In this document: positions 9,343 through 18,038 of the stretch, one piece after another
Numbering within the stretch: position 1 is the stretch's first letter
Layout of the letters: each line of letters starts with the position of its first letter
Assembly (NCBI GenBank): GCA_963801035.1
Contig: CAWDDF010000009.1
Span: 1 to 64,000, forward strand
DNA from: JACCZX01 sp963801035
GTDB taxonomy: Bacteria; Pseudomonadota; Gammaproteobacteria; Burkholderiales; Burkholderiaceae_F
Direction of reading: 5' to 3'
DNA: 64,000 bases
The notes under the pieces: model-generated
Databases searched by the model: none
Told to the model about the DNA's origin: nothing
What the model saw: the letters and a program-made list of their open reading frames with translations, nothing else
Made by a program: the position numbers and the translations under genes

Positions 9343-9370
9343 AGCGCCGCTTCCAGCGGCGCTTTTTTTT
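9343..9370 (+). terminator. Rho-independent terminator after the two-component operon
   Basis: An 8-bp perfect G/C stem (GCGCCGCT-TCC-AGCGGCGC, 9344-9362) is followed by eight T (9363-9370). This is a strong intrinsic terminator on the plus strand. It separates the kinase operon from the erythronate genes. Confidence 0.9.
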
Positions 9371-9462
9371 GGCCGACAATCGTGCCAACGAAATTGCACA
9401 ATCAAGCGCAGCGATTCTATCGCGGTGAACCCGTGCAAAACCGTGTGTTCTGAGGCCGATCA

Positions 9463-10464
9463 ATGAAGAATGCGCTGCGAGTAGCGATTGCGGGTGCCGG
9501 ATTCGCCGGCGGATTGCATCTGGCAGGCTGGAGGCGCGTTCCGAATGCAAAAGTAGTCGCGATCTGCGATCCGGATACCGAAAAAGCGGAGGCACGCGCT
9601 CGGGAATTCGGCGTTGCCTCGGTGTTTCGCGACGCCGATGAAATGCTCGAGACGACTCGGCCCGATGCGATAGATATCGTCGCTCCAATGGACGTGCATG
9701 TTCCGCTGTGCGTGCTTGCCGCGGCAAAAGGCGTTCATATCCTCTGTCAGAAGCCGCTGGCTCCCACTCTTGCCGAAGCGCAAAGCCTGGCGCGCAGCGT
9801 CGGCGGCAAAGTGCGTTTGATGGTGCACGAGAACTGGCGCTTTCGCGCGCACTATCGGCAAGTCAAGCGGTGGCTCGAAGAGGGCGCGCTGGGAGTGCCG
9901 GTATCGGGCACGATGCAGATGCGCTCATCGGGATTGCTCGAAGATGAAAACGGCGTCCTGCCGCAGTTGGTACGCCAGCCGTTTTTCGCGGGACTCAAAC
10001 GACTGCTGATCGGTGAAGTGCTGATTCACCACCTCGATGTGCTGCGCTGGCTGATCGGGCCATTACGAGTCGTTGCTGCGCGCACCGGCAGGCTTTGCGC
10101 CGCAGTGCGCGGCGAAGATCACGCGGTGATTCTTCTGGAAGGTCATCAGCGCTGGGCGTTGCTTGACAGCAGCCTCGTCGTTCCGGGCGCACCTCCGACA
10201 CCGTCGGATCGGCTCGAGATTATCGGCACGCAAGGCACGGTATTGCTCGAAGGTAACGTGCTGCGGCTGAATGGTCGACGCAGCGAATCGATCACGCTCG
10301 ACCTTGCCGCCGGCTACGGCGACAGTTACGCCGCAGCGATCGCGCACTTTGCTACAGCGCTGACGACCGATGCGCCTTTCGAAACCGGACCGGACGACAA
10401 CCTGCAAACGCTCGCATTGGTTGAGGATGCCTACGCACTCGCAGCGCCAGCTGCATTCTCATGA
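9463..10464 (+). CDS. Gfo/Idh/MocA-family oxidoreductase
   Basis: The N-terminus is a Rossmann fold with GAGFAG near residue 10. The family EKP-type catalytic lysine motif appears as CQKPLAPTLAEA, and a C-terminal alpha/beta domain with HHLDVLRWLIG follows. At 333 residues it is of normal length. These enzymes oxidise or reduce sugars and sugar acids with NAD(P). It is the first gene before otnK, otnC, otnI and denD (40-base gap to otnK), so it likely feeds a sugar or sugar acid into that pathway, perhaps by making or epimerising a tetronate. The exact substrate is not visible. Confidence 0.8.
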   Translation: MKNALRVAIAGAGFAGGLHLAGWRRVPNAKVVAICDPDTEKAEARAREFGVASVFRDADEMLETTRPDAIDIVAPMDVHVPLCVLAAAKGVHILCQKPLAPTLAEAQSLARSVGGKVRLMVHENWRFRAHYRQVKRWLEEGALGVPVSGTMQMRSSGLLEDENGVLPQLVRQPFFAGLKRLLIGEVLIHHLDVLRWLIGPLRVVAARTGRLCAAVRGEDHAVILLEGHQRWALLDSSLVVPGAPPTPSDRLEIIGTQGTVLLEGNVLRLNGRRSESITLDLAAGYGDSYAAAIAHFATALTTDAPFETGPDDNLQTLALVEDAYALAAPAAFS

Positions 10465-10504
10465 ACGCCGACCTCGGCTGCGGTTGACAGAGAGGTATCA
10501 CTAG

Positions 10505-11795
10505 ATGCCTTCATTGTCTGCACGTCTTGGCTGCATCGCTGACGATTTGACCGGCGGCACCGACCTGTCGGGAATTCTCGTGAACAACGGCATGCGAACC
10601 GTGCAGATGATCGGTGTTCCGGACGGCGATTGGCCGGATGACGCCGACGCGGTTGTCGTTGCGCTTAAATCGCGCACGATTCCGGTCGAGCAAGCCGTCG
10701 CGCAATCGCTGGCAGCGCTGCAATGGCTGCAAGACGCGGGATGCACACAGTATTACTTCAAATACTGTTCGACGTTTGATTCAACCGCGCGCGGCAACAT
10801 CGGTCCCGTCGCCGATGCGCTGATGGATGCGCTCAAGAGCAGATTTCACGATTGCGTGTCCGGCGTTTCCAGCGACGCGCAGGACGATTTATCAAGGCTA
10901 CTTGTTTGTCGGCGGAGTGCTGCTTAACGAGAGCGGGATGCAACATCATCCGCTGACGCCGATGACCGATGCGAATCTGGTACGCGTGCTGCAGCAGCAA
11001 ACCAGACGCAAGGTCGGACTCGTCAACCATGAAGTGGTTGCCGCCGGTGCGGGTGCGATTGCAGAGCGCTTCGCACTGCTTCGCCGCGAAGGTGTGGGAT
11101 ACGCGATCGTCGATGCAATTTCAGACAACGATCTTGCACAGATCGCGACCGCTGCTGCCGAACTGTCGTTGATCACCGGTGGCTCCGGACTTGCGCAAGG
11201 GCTTCCGCCAAATTTCCGGGTACGCGGATTGTTGAATGCGCGCGCAAGCGCCGACGCACCACCGACCGATGGCTTCAGAGCCGTCGTCTCGGGCAGCTGC
11301 TCGAGCGCGACGCGACATCAGGTCGACTTGATGCTCGCGCGATGCCCGGCATTTCGAGTCGATCCGCTCGCTCTTGCTGACGGCCACGATGTCGTCGGCG
11401 CTGCCACTGAATGGGCGGCAACTCGTCTGGGCCAGCAACCGGTGTTGATCTACGCGACCGCAGCGCCGGACGAAGTCAAGCGCACGCAGACCACACTTGG
11501 AGTCGAAAAATCGGCACTGTTGATCGAGAATGCGCTGGCCGCGATCGCGGCGAAGCTGGTGGATCTGGGCGTCGGTCAGCTGATCGTTGCCGGCGGTGAA
11601 ACGTCGGGCGCCGTGCTTCATGCGCTTGGTGTCAAGCGACTGGCGATCGGCCCCGAGATCGATCCCGGCGTTCCATGGACGACGGCGGTGCGGCAGAAAC
11701 CAAACAATCGCCCGCTGGCCCTCGCGTTGAAATCCGGTAATTTCGGCAGTCCGGATTTTTTCCTGAAAGCATGGAACGCGTTGGCTCCATCATGA
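10505..11795 (+). CDS. otnK: 3-oxo-tetronate kinase (DUF1537), one frameshift
   Basis: Two frames join near 10845, where an extra T in a T-run is the likely cause. Together they give about 430 residues, the normal length. The N-terminal domain begins LGCIADDLTGGTDL, the DUF1537 signature. The C-terminal nucleotide-binding domain has VAGGETSGAVLHALG. OtnK phosphorylates 3-oxo-tetronate at C4 with ATP in D-erythronate and L-threonate catabolism. GAGAGG precedes the ATG. It overlaps otnC by four bases (ATGA). The frameshift would abolish function if real, but the flanking operon is intact, which favours a sequence error. Confidence 0.85.
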
Positions 11796-12442
11796 GCACC
11801 GTCGAGAAAGAGCAGACACTGCGCGAACGCATCGTCTTTCACGGACGTTCGCTGTTCGATCGCGGCCTCGCGGCGGGGAGCAGCGGCAACATCAGTGCGC
11901 GGCTCGATGATGGCTGGCTTCTAACACCGACCGATTCCTGCCTGGGGCAGCTCGATGCAGCGAGACTATCCAAGCTCGACTGGCAAGGACGGTTGATCAG
12001 CGGAGACCCACCTTCGAAGGAAGCATTCCTGCATCGGGCAATGTATGAAGAGCGCACCCATGCCAACGCGATCGTTCATCTGCATTCGACTTACTCAGCC
12101 GCGGTGTCGTGCATCGATGGGCTCGACACAGCGAGCTGCTTGCCCGCTTTGACGCCATACTTTGTTATGAAGGTCGGTCGGTTGCCGTTGATTCCGTACC
12201 ACCGGCCCGGTGACCCGACACTCGCCGAAGCGATACGCGGGCTCGCGCGTTCACACGCTGCATTGCTGCTGGCCAATCATGGACCCATCGTTTCCGGAGC
12301 ATCGCTCGAAGCGGCTGTGTATGCGACCGAAGAGCTGGAAGAAACCGCGAAGCTTTTTTTGTTGCTGAGGAATGTTCCGATCCGCGCACTGACCGATTCT
12401 CAGATCGACGAGCTGCAGTCGGTCATTCCGCTCCGCAACTAG
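11792..12442 (+). CDS. otnC: 3-oxo-tetronate 4-phosphate decarboxylase (class II aldolase family)
   Basis: The start at 11792 overlaps otnK by ATGA and is preferred to the in-frame ATG at 11771. The protein has the class II aldolase/adducin features: GLAAGSSGNISARL near the N-terminus, the metal-binding HLHSTYS pair and the later His in LLLANHGPIVSG. The 216 residues fit OtnC, which splits 3-oxo-tetronate 4-phosphate into dihydroxyacetone phosphate and CO2. The operon context makes this more likely than fuculose-phosphate aldolase. Confidence 0.88.
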   Translation: MSTVEKEQTLRERIVFHGRSLFDRGLAAGSSGNISARLDDGWLLTPTDSCLGQLDAARLSKLDWQGRLISGDPPSKEAFLHRAMYEERTHANAIVHLHSTYSAAVSCIDGLDTASCLPALTPYFVMKVGRLPLIPYHRPGDPTLAEAIRGLARSHAALLLANHGPIVSGASLEAAVYATEELEETAKLFLLLRNVPIRALTDSQIDELQSVIPLRN

Positions 12443-12445
12443 GCG

Positions 12446-13237
12446 ATGCCCAAATTCGCAGCGAATCTCGGAATGCTTTTCACCGAGCTGCCATTCGAAC
12501 AGCGGTTCGCTGCCGCTGCGCGCAATGGTTTCAAGGCAGTCGAGCTGCTGTTCCCGTACGACCATGCGCCGCACGATATTGCCAAATGGCTTGCTGACAG
12601 TGGCTTGCAGAACCGTGGACTGAATTTGTGGCCCGGCGACTTCGCCGTGGGCGAGCGCGGCTTGGCCTCTCTTCCCGGCCGTGAACGCGATTTTCGCGCA
12701 GCGCTTGCACGTGCGCTGGAATACGCGGAAGCAACGCAGACGCCCAATCTGCACGCGATGAGCGGGATCGTTCCGCCCGGCGGCGATCGAGCCGCACATC
12801 GAGCTGTCTATATAGAGAACCTTAGGTTCGCGACGCGTGAGTTGGCAAAAACGGGCCGCACGGTGCTGATCGAGCCGATCAATCCACGCGACATACCGGG
12901 ATACTTCCTGAATACGCAGGCCGACGCGCACGCAATCGTTGCGGAGGTCGGCGAACCCAACCTCAAAGTGCAGATGGATTTTTATCATGCGCAGATCGTC
13001 GAAGGCGACCTCGCCATGAAGTTCAAAAAGTATTTCAACAACATCGGCCACGTACAGATCGCGGGCGTGCCGGACCGGCATGAGCCCGACGAAAGCGAAA
13101 TCGATTGCGGCTATTTGATGCGGCTGCTCGATGAAACGGGTTACGAAGGATGGGTAGGCTGCGAGTACCGCCCTCGAAGAGGCACCGAAGAAGGATTGGG
13201 CTGGATGCAGCGCTTGTCCAACACGGCGAACCGATGA
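12446..13237 (+). CDS. otnI: 2-oxo-tetronate isomerase (hydroxypyruvate isomerase family)
   Basis: The protein is a TIM-barrel sugar isomerase of the Hyi/OtnI family (263 residues). It starts PKFAANLGMLFTELPFEQRF and has the family blocks VLIEPINPRDIPGYF, QMDFYHAQIVEGDL, GHVQIAGVPDRHEPD and GWVGCEYRP. These supply the metal-binding Glu, Asp, His and Glu. In the erythronate/threonate route it converts 2-oxo- to 3-oxo-tetronate. It starts three bases after otnC and overlaps denD by ATGA. Confidence 0.9.
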   Translation: MPKFAANLGMLFTELPFEQRFAAAARNGFKAVELLFPYDHAPHDIAKWLADSGLQNRGLNLWPGDFAVGERGLASLPGRERDFRAALARALEYAEATQTPNLHAMSGIVPPGGDRAAHRAVYIENLRFATRELAKTGRTVLIEPINPRDIPGYFLNTQADAHAIVAEVGEPNLKVQMDFYHAQIVEGDLAMKFKKYFNNIGHVQIAGVPDRHEPDESEIDCGYLMRLLDETGYEGWVGCEYRPRRGTEEGLGWMQRLSNTANR

Positions 13238-14211
13238 AAATTCTTATCACGGGTGGCGCAGGATTTCTGGGGCAACGCCTTGCCAAGAAGTTGTTGGAAC
13301 GCGGGACGCTGAAGGATGCAGACGACAAAGACGCGAGCATCGATCAAGTCGTACTCGTCGATATCGTGGAAGGCATGTCGATTCCCGACAAGCGCGTTCG
13401 ACACATCGTTGGCGATATCGGCGATCCCGGTTTTCTGAAAAGTACGATCGATGCGAATACGGATTCGGTCTTCCATCTCGCTGCAATCGTCAGCGGCCAG
13501 GCCGAGGCAGACTTCGATCTGGGAATGCGCATCAATGTCGATGCGTCAAGGCAGTTGCTCGACCTCTGTCGCGGACTTGGTCACCGTCCGAAGTTCGTTT
13601 TTGCAAGCTCTGTAGCTGTGTTTGGCGGCGAGTTGCCGGCGATCGTTCCCGATACAACCGCGCTGGCACCGCAATCTTCGTACGGCACCCAAAAAGCGGT
13701 CGTCGAACTTTTTGTCAACGATTACACACGCAAAGGCTTCGTCGACGGCCGCGTGTTGCGGTTGCCAACGATCAGCGTTCGGCCCGGACGCCCGAACGCC
13801 GCCGCGTCGTCGTTTGCGAGCGGCATCATTCGCGAGCCCTTGAACGGCGAGCCGGCACCTTGCCCGGTCAACGCGAACACGCGCTTATGGTTGGCATCGC
13901 CAGAGACGATCATCGAATCCCTTTTGTTTGGGCACGACGTTGCAGCTTCAGCACTTGGAGTCAGCCGAAACATAAACGTGCCGGGTCTGTCGGTCACGGT
14001 CGGTGACATGGTCTCCGCGCTCGAGCGCGTTGCCGGCGCCGAGGTCGCCAACAGAATTCAATGGAAAGCGGATGCGCGCATCGAGCGCATCGTGTCGAGC
14101 TGGCCCGGTGCGCTGGACTCACGCAAGGCTTTGTCGCTTGGCTTTCCGCGCGACGAGAACTTTGACGCGTTTATTCGTCAGTACATGCGAGATGAGATGA
14201 GCGCCCGCTGA
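13234..14211 (+). CDS. denD: D-erythronate dehydrogenase (extended SDR)
   Basis: The start at 13234 overlaps otnI by ATGA and has the NAD-binding motif immediately (ILITGGAGFLGQRLAKKLLE). The catalytic Ser region (VFASSVAVFGG) and Tyr-x3-Lys (SSYGTQKAVVE) are present. At 325 residues it matches DenD, which oxidises D-erythronate at C2 to 2-oxo-erythronate. With OtnI, OtnK and OtnC in the same operon, the complete route to dihydroxyacetone phosphate is encoded. No dedicated transporter is seen in the operon. Confidence 0.9.
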   Translation: MKILITGGAGFLGQRLAKKLLERGTLKDADDKDASIDQVVLVDIVEGMSIPDKRVRHIVGDIGDPGFLKSTIDANTDSVFHLAAIVSGQAEADFDLGMRINVDASRQLLDLCRGLGHRPKFVFASSVAVFGGELPAIVPDTTALAPQSSYGTQKAVVELFVNDYTRKGFVDGRVLRLPTISVRPGRPNAAASSFASGIIREPLNGEPAPCPVNANTRLWLASPETIIESLLFGHDVAASALGVSRNINVPGLSVTVGDMVSALERVAGAEVANRIQWKADARIERIVSSWPGALDSRKALSLGFPRDENFDAFIRQYMRDEMSAR

Positions 14212-14224
14212 TACGCGGCTGGCG

Positions 14225-14866
14225 TTAACTGCGCTTCGGAGTTTTCAGCGCGGCATCGATCAGAGCGTCAGCCACCCATCGCGTGGTCGCCTGGACTTCT
14301 CGATCGCTGCAGCCCCAGATGTCCTTCAAAATTACATAAGGCTCGATTCCAAAGATCAGAGACAACGCGCAGAGCAATCGCCGGTACTCGCTGCGCGGCA
14401 TCTTCGATTTCAAAGGCGCGGCGGTGCGGCTCAAGATTGCGACGCGATGCCCTCTTCGATACGGCTCCTCATCAATCCGGCCCGAGCGCTCGAGCGCCCA
14501 ATGCTCGAGCGATAACTGCAGCGCAGCGCGCATATGCGGCTCGAACTGCCTGAAACGGGGAAATGTCTTGGTAAACAACTCCTGCAGCCGCTCGCGCCCA
14601 TCGACCTTGCGCGACTCGAAGCGTCGGACGGGACCCAGACTTTCGCCGACGATTGCCGAAATCAGCTCGCCGCGGCTCCTGAAATAGCGATAGGCAGTGG
14701 CGCGAGATACGCCGGCAGCCGCCGCGACCTCAGCAACGGTTACAAGCCGCCCGTCCTCTGCCAATTTCATCGCTTCTGCCAGCAGCGATCGGTAAGTCCT
14801 GCCGCGCGTGCCCGCAGCCGGTCCCGGCGGCGGATCCGTAGCCTGGACGGGGGACTTGATCGGCAT
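14225..14866 (-). CDS. TetR-family repressor of the downstream uptake/catabolic operon
   Basis: The start at 14866 has AGGAG just upstream and is preferred to longer versions from 14953. The helix-turn-helix reads VTVAEVAAAAGVSRATAYRY, then FRSRGELISAIVGE, as in TetR regulators. The rest (about 213 residues in all) is the helical effector domain. It faces the FAH-hydrolase gene across an intergenic region holding a perfect palindrome (14916-14931). It probably represses that operon, and itself, until a substrate or CoA ester binds. It is convergent with denD, 13 bases apart. Confidence 0.85.
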   Translation of the reverse strand: MPIKSPVQATDPPPGPAAGTRGRTYRSLLAEAMKLAEDGRLVTVAEVAAAAGVSRATAYRYFRSRGELISAIVGESLGPVRRFESRKVDGRERLQELFTKTFPRFRQFEPHMRAALQLSLEHWALERSGRIDEEPYRRGHRVAILSRTAAPLKSKMPRSEYRRLLCALSLIFGIEPYVILKDIWGCSDREVQATTRWVADALIDAALKTPKRS

Positions 14867-14915
14867 TGCTCCTACTGGACGGTGGCGAACCGAGTCGGTA
14901 TCGTAGCCCGGCCGA

Positions 14916-14931
14916 TGAGACATGTGTCTCA
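14916..14931. promoter_or_regulatory. Palindromic TetR operator candidate
   Basis: TGAGACA-TG-TGTCTCA is a perfect inverted repeat with 7-bp arms, midway between the divergent TetR gene (start 14866) and the FAH-hydrolase gene (start 14983). An AT-rich run (AATTTTTT) follows. Its size, symmetry and place are typical for a TetR operator. Binding itself is inferred. Confidence 0.65.
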
Positions 14932-14982
14932 ATTTTTTCGGTACCCACTGCAACAGATCCCCTAAGGGACAGCGAAGGAGAC

Positions 14983-15870
14983 ATGCGCATTGCCACCTAT
15001 CGATGGGGCGGCCGTCGTCACGTCGGCGTGTTGTCGAATGACGCCCGCGAGATCGCTCCGATCGATCTGAGAGAACGTCAGGAGCGCGTTCAGTCGCGCG
15101 GCGCGCAGGCTTTGCTCGAGCATCTGGCGGAAGGGAAAGACTTTCCCATGGTCAACGGAACTCGACTGCCGCTCTCCGCGGTCACGCTCGAAGCGCCGCT
15201 GCCGCGTCCGCGGCGCAACCTGTGGTGCGTCGGACGCAACTATCGCGCGCATGCGAAGGAGCTGCAGGCAACAGTATTCAAAGGCAGCGAGGCAAAGATC
15301 GATCAATGGCCGATCGTCTTTACCAAGGTGCCGGAGTCGGTCGTCGCGCACGGCGATGCAATCCGCCTTCCGGGCAAGGCCGCTTCGGAACAGATTGATT
15401 ACGAAGCCGAGCTCGCGGTTGTGATCGGCCGCAAGGGCACGAACATTCCGGCGAACCGCGCAATGGATTACGTGTGGGGCTACACGATCGTCAATGACGT
15501 CACCGCGCGCGACGTGCAGATGCGGCATGTGCAATGGGATATGGGCAAGTCGTTCGATACGTTCTGCCCGATGGGGCCGTGGCTCGTCGACAAGACCGAG
15601 CTCGACGGGCAAAACACGCGCGTGCGGCTGTGGGTCAACGGCGAATTGCGACAGGATGCGAGCACCGTCGACCTGATCTTCGATATTCCGACGCTGATCG
15701 AAACGATTTCGCGCGGCATCACGCTGTACCCGGGGGACGTCATCGCGACCGGCACGCCGTCTGGTGTCGGCATGGGCATGCAACCGCCCACTTGGCTCAA
15801 GGCAGGGGACACCGTGCGAATCGAGATCGATGGCATCGGCGTGCTCGAGAATCCGGTGGCAGGGCACTGA
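14983..15870 (+). CDS. Fumarylacetoacetate hydrolase family protein
   Basis: The start at 14983 has AAGGAG; the longer frame upstream runs through the operator region and is rejected. The 295-residue protein shows the FAH catalytic core: NLWCVGRNYRAHAKE, metal-binding IDYEAELAVVIG, VWGYTIVNDVTARDVQ, and the C-terminal GDVIATGTPSGVGMG loop. Such enzymes cleave C-C bonds in, or decarboxylate, acylpyruvate-like intermediates of aromatic or heterocycle breakdown. It is the first gene of the TetR-controlled operon. The exact reaction is not determinable. Confidence 0.88.
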   Translation: MRIATYRWGGRRHVGVLSNDAREIAPIDLRERQERVQSRGAQALLEHLAEGKDFPMVNGTRLPLSAVTLEAPLPRPRRNLWCVGRNYRAHAKELQATVFKGSEAKIDQWPIVFTKVPESVVAHGDAIRLPGKAASEQIDYEAELAVVIGRKGTNIPANRAMDYVWGYTIVNDVTARDVQMRHVQWDMGKSFDTFCPMGPWLVDKTELDGQNTRVRLWVNGELRQDASTVDLIFDIPTLIETISRGITLYPGDVIATGTPSGVGMGMQPPTWLKAGDTVRIEIDGIGVLENPVAGH

Positions 15871-15872
15871 CG

Positions 15873-16688
15873 ATGACCCTCCACTGGATCGACAAGATGG
15901 CAGTCGAAGTCGACGGCGAAGGTGATCCGGTCGTGATGGTGCACGGCCTCGGCGGAACAACGAACACGTGGACGCCGCTGCTTCCCGCGCTGACGAACGC
16001 CAAACGCATTCGCATCGAGCTTCCGGGTTCCGGCCGCTCGCATCGCGCGCACGCGTTGCAGGACAACACTCCGAACAAGGGTCAACTGTCGATCGACGTA
16101 TTGGTCGACGCGGTGTTGCGCGTGTGCGCGCAGCTTGGAGTGTCGCGCGCGCACTTTGCCGGTCACTCGCTCGGAACGATCGTGTGCCAGCATCTGGCGG
16201 TGCGTGAGCCCGAGCGCGTGCGCAGTCTCGCGCTGTTCGGTGCACTGTCTGCACCGCCGGAACCGGCGCGCCAGGGATTGAAGACACGAGCAGCGAAGGC
16301 ACGCGATGAAGGCATGTTCGGCATCGCCGATGCAATCGTGCAAGCGGCGCTTTCGAGCTCGACACGCGAGCAGCTGCCGGTCGTCGTTGCATTTGTGCGC
16401 GAGTCGCTGCTCGCACAAGACCCCGAAGGCTATGCGCGCTCGTGCGAAGCGCTGGCAGCGGCCCAGCCTGCGGCGGTGGAAAGCCTCGACGTGCCGGCGA
16501 TGCTGGTCGCGGGCGATGAGGACGCCGTGGCGCCGGTGCAGGTCGCGCGCGATCTCGCCCGTCGGATCGGCGATGCGCAAGTCGAAGTCTTGCCGCGCTG
16601 CGGTCACTGGATGACTGCCGAGCGCGCCGCCGAATGTCAATCGCATCTGCGCAAGTTCCTGCAGCGCTCGATGGCGACCCGAACGTAG
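15873..16688 (+). CDS. Alpha/beta hydrolase
   Basis: The start at 15873 lies two bases after the FAH gene. The 271-residue protein has the oxyanion region MVHGLGGTTNTW, nucleophile elbow GHSLG (S99), acid in VAGDEDAVAP and His in RCGHWMTAE, so the triad is complete. It resembles 3-oxoadipate enol-lactonase or esterase-type hydrolases (catabolic carboxylester or C-C hydrolases). It probably acts in the same pathway as the FAH protein and the amidohydrolases. The substrate is unknown. Confidence 0.85.
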   Translation: MTLHWIDKMAVEVDGEGDPVVMVHGLGGTTNTWTPLLPALTNAKRIRIELPGSGRSHRAHALQDNTPNKGQLSIDVLVDAVLRVCAQLGVSRAHFAGHSLGTIVCQHLAVREPERVRSLALFGALSAPPEPARQGLKTRAAKARDEGMFGIADAIVQAALSSSTREQLPVVVAFVRESLLAQDPEGYARSCEALAAAQPAAVESLDVPAMLVAGDEDAVAPVQVARDLARRIGDAQVEVLPRCGHWMTAERAAECQSHLRKFLQRSMATRT

Positions 16689-16697
16689 GAGAGACAT

Positions 16698-18029
16698 ATG
16701 GCCAACACGTTATTCACAAACGTGCGCGTCTTTGATGGCAGCGGCGATCAGCCCTTTGCCGGCGAAGTGCTGGTGCAGGGCAACCGCATCGCGAGAGTCA
16801 CGCGCACATCCAGCAGCGTTCGTTCGCTGCCCGCTTCGTCTGCGTCAGGTGCGACGGTGATCGATGGTGCCGGTGCGACGTTGATGCCCGGCATGGTCGA
16901 GGCGCACACGCACTTTTCGTGGAACGATCAGCCGTCGCTCGATTCGATCCAGCGCATGCCCACCGAAGAACATATCCTCTGGTGCGCGCACGTGGCCGAG
17001 CGCTACTTGTCGATGGGATGGACCTCTTGCGTCGGAGCTGCCACCGCAAAGCCGAGGCTCGACGTTGTGATTCGCAATGCGATCAACGCCGGCGAGATTC
17101 CCGGACCGCGTTACATCGCGGCAAGTCAGGAAATCACCGTTCAGGGCGGCTTGGGCGACAACACGCTTCCGCATCTGCCGCAACCAGAGTTCAACTTCGG
17201 CGCCGTCGTCAGCGGCCCGGAAGAGGTCCGCCGCTGCGTGCGTCAATTCGTCAAGTACGGCGTCGATCAGATCAAGATCAATCTGTCGGGCGAATACATC
17301 GCGGGTCTGCCCGCTGAGTACACGCCGTTTTCAGAGGAAGAGATTGCGATGTGCGTGACCGAAGCCAAACGCTTCGGCAAGCGCGTCGCCGCACACGCGC
17401 GCTCGTCCGAATCGGTCAAGCAATGTATCCGCCACGGCATCGAAGTGATCTATCACGCGAGCTTTGCCGACGAAGAAGCGCTCGACATGCTGGAGGCCAA
17501 CAAACACAAGCACTTCGTCGCGCCGGGACTTGCGTGGCTCATCAACACCTCGCATCACGCATCCGAATGGGGTTTGACGCCGGAAGTGACGAAGAAGATG
17601 GGCTATCACCGCGAGCTCGAGGTCGCGGTCGAGACACTGAAGAAGATGCTGAAGCGCGGCATCCGCATCCTGCCAGGCGGCGACTACGGGTTCGCATGGA
17701 CACCGCATGGCACCAACGCGAAGGACCTCGAATACTTCACCAAGTACCTCGGCATGTCATCGATGGAAGCGATGCTGTCGGCGACCGCATGGGGCGCGCC
17801 AATCATGAAGCTCGACGGCGACGCAGGCGCCGAGCAGATTGGGAAAGTCCGTGACGGCGCATTGGCCGATCTGCTGCTGATCGACGGCGACCCGCTCGCG
17901 GACATTCGCATCCTGCAGGACAAGCAACGCATTCTCGCGGTGATGAAGAACGGCGAGTTTTATCGCGCACCAGCGCCGCGCGATGTGCGCAGCTCAGCTT
18001 CGACCCGCTGGCAAGCCGTCGCTGCCTAG
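16698..18029 (+). CDS. Amidohydrolase, imidazolonepropionase-like (paralogue 1)
   Basis: The 443-residue metal-dependent amidohydrolase has a beta-sandwich start (FTNVRVFDGSGDQPFAGEVL), the HxH metal motif in VEAHTHFSW (H70, H72), later His residues in KRVAAHARSSES and VIYHASFADEE, and the Asp in LPGGDYGFAW, so the active site looks complete. It belongs to the Xaa-Pro dipeptidase / organophosphate acid anhydrase / imidazolonepropionase-like group, which hydrolyses cyclic or linear amides. It has a good AGGAGAG site. It is followed nine bases later by a close paralogue. Confidence 0.88.
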   Translation: MANTLFTNVRVFDGSGDQPFAGEVLVQGNRIARVTRTSSSVRSLPASSASGATVIDGAGATLMPGMVEAHTHFSWNDQPSLDSIQRMPTEEHILWCAHVAERYLSMGWTSCVGAATAKPRLDVVIRNAINAGEIPGPRYIAASQEITVQGGLGDNTLPHLPQPEFNFGAVVSGPEEVRRCVRQFVKYGVDQIKINLSGEYIAGLPAEYTPFSEEEIAMCVTEAKRFGKRVAAHARSSESVKQCIRHGIEVIYHASFADEEALDMLEANKHKHFVAPGLAWLINTSHHASEWGLTPEVTKKMGYHRELEVAVETLKKMLKRGIRILPGGDYGFAWTPHGTNAKDLEYFTKYLGMSSMEAMLSATAWGAPIMKLDGDAGAEQIGKVRDGALADLLLIDGDPLADIRILQDKQRILAVMKNGEFYRAPAPRDVRSSASTRWQAVAA

Positions 18030-18038
18030 GAGAGATTA

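Noticed and set aside
14962..16416. Long minus-strand open frame of 484 codons
   Set aside because: Lies opposite the FAH and alpha/beta hydrolase genes, is Arg/His-rich and shows no family pattern. It is a shadow of GC-rich codons.
15480..16697. Minus-strand open frame of 405 codons
   Set aside because: Overlaps the same hydrolase genes in another frame. Composition is Arg/His-rich and no domain or start signal is present.
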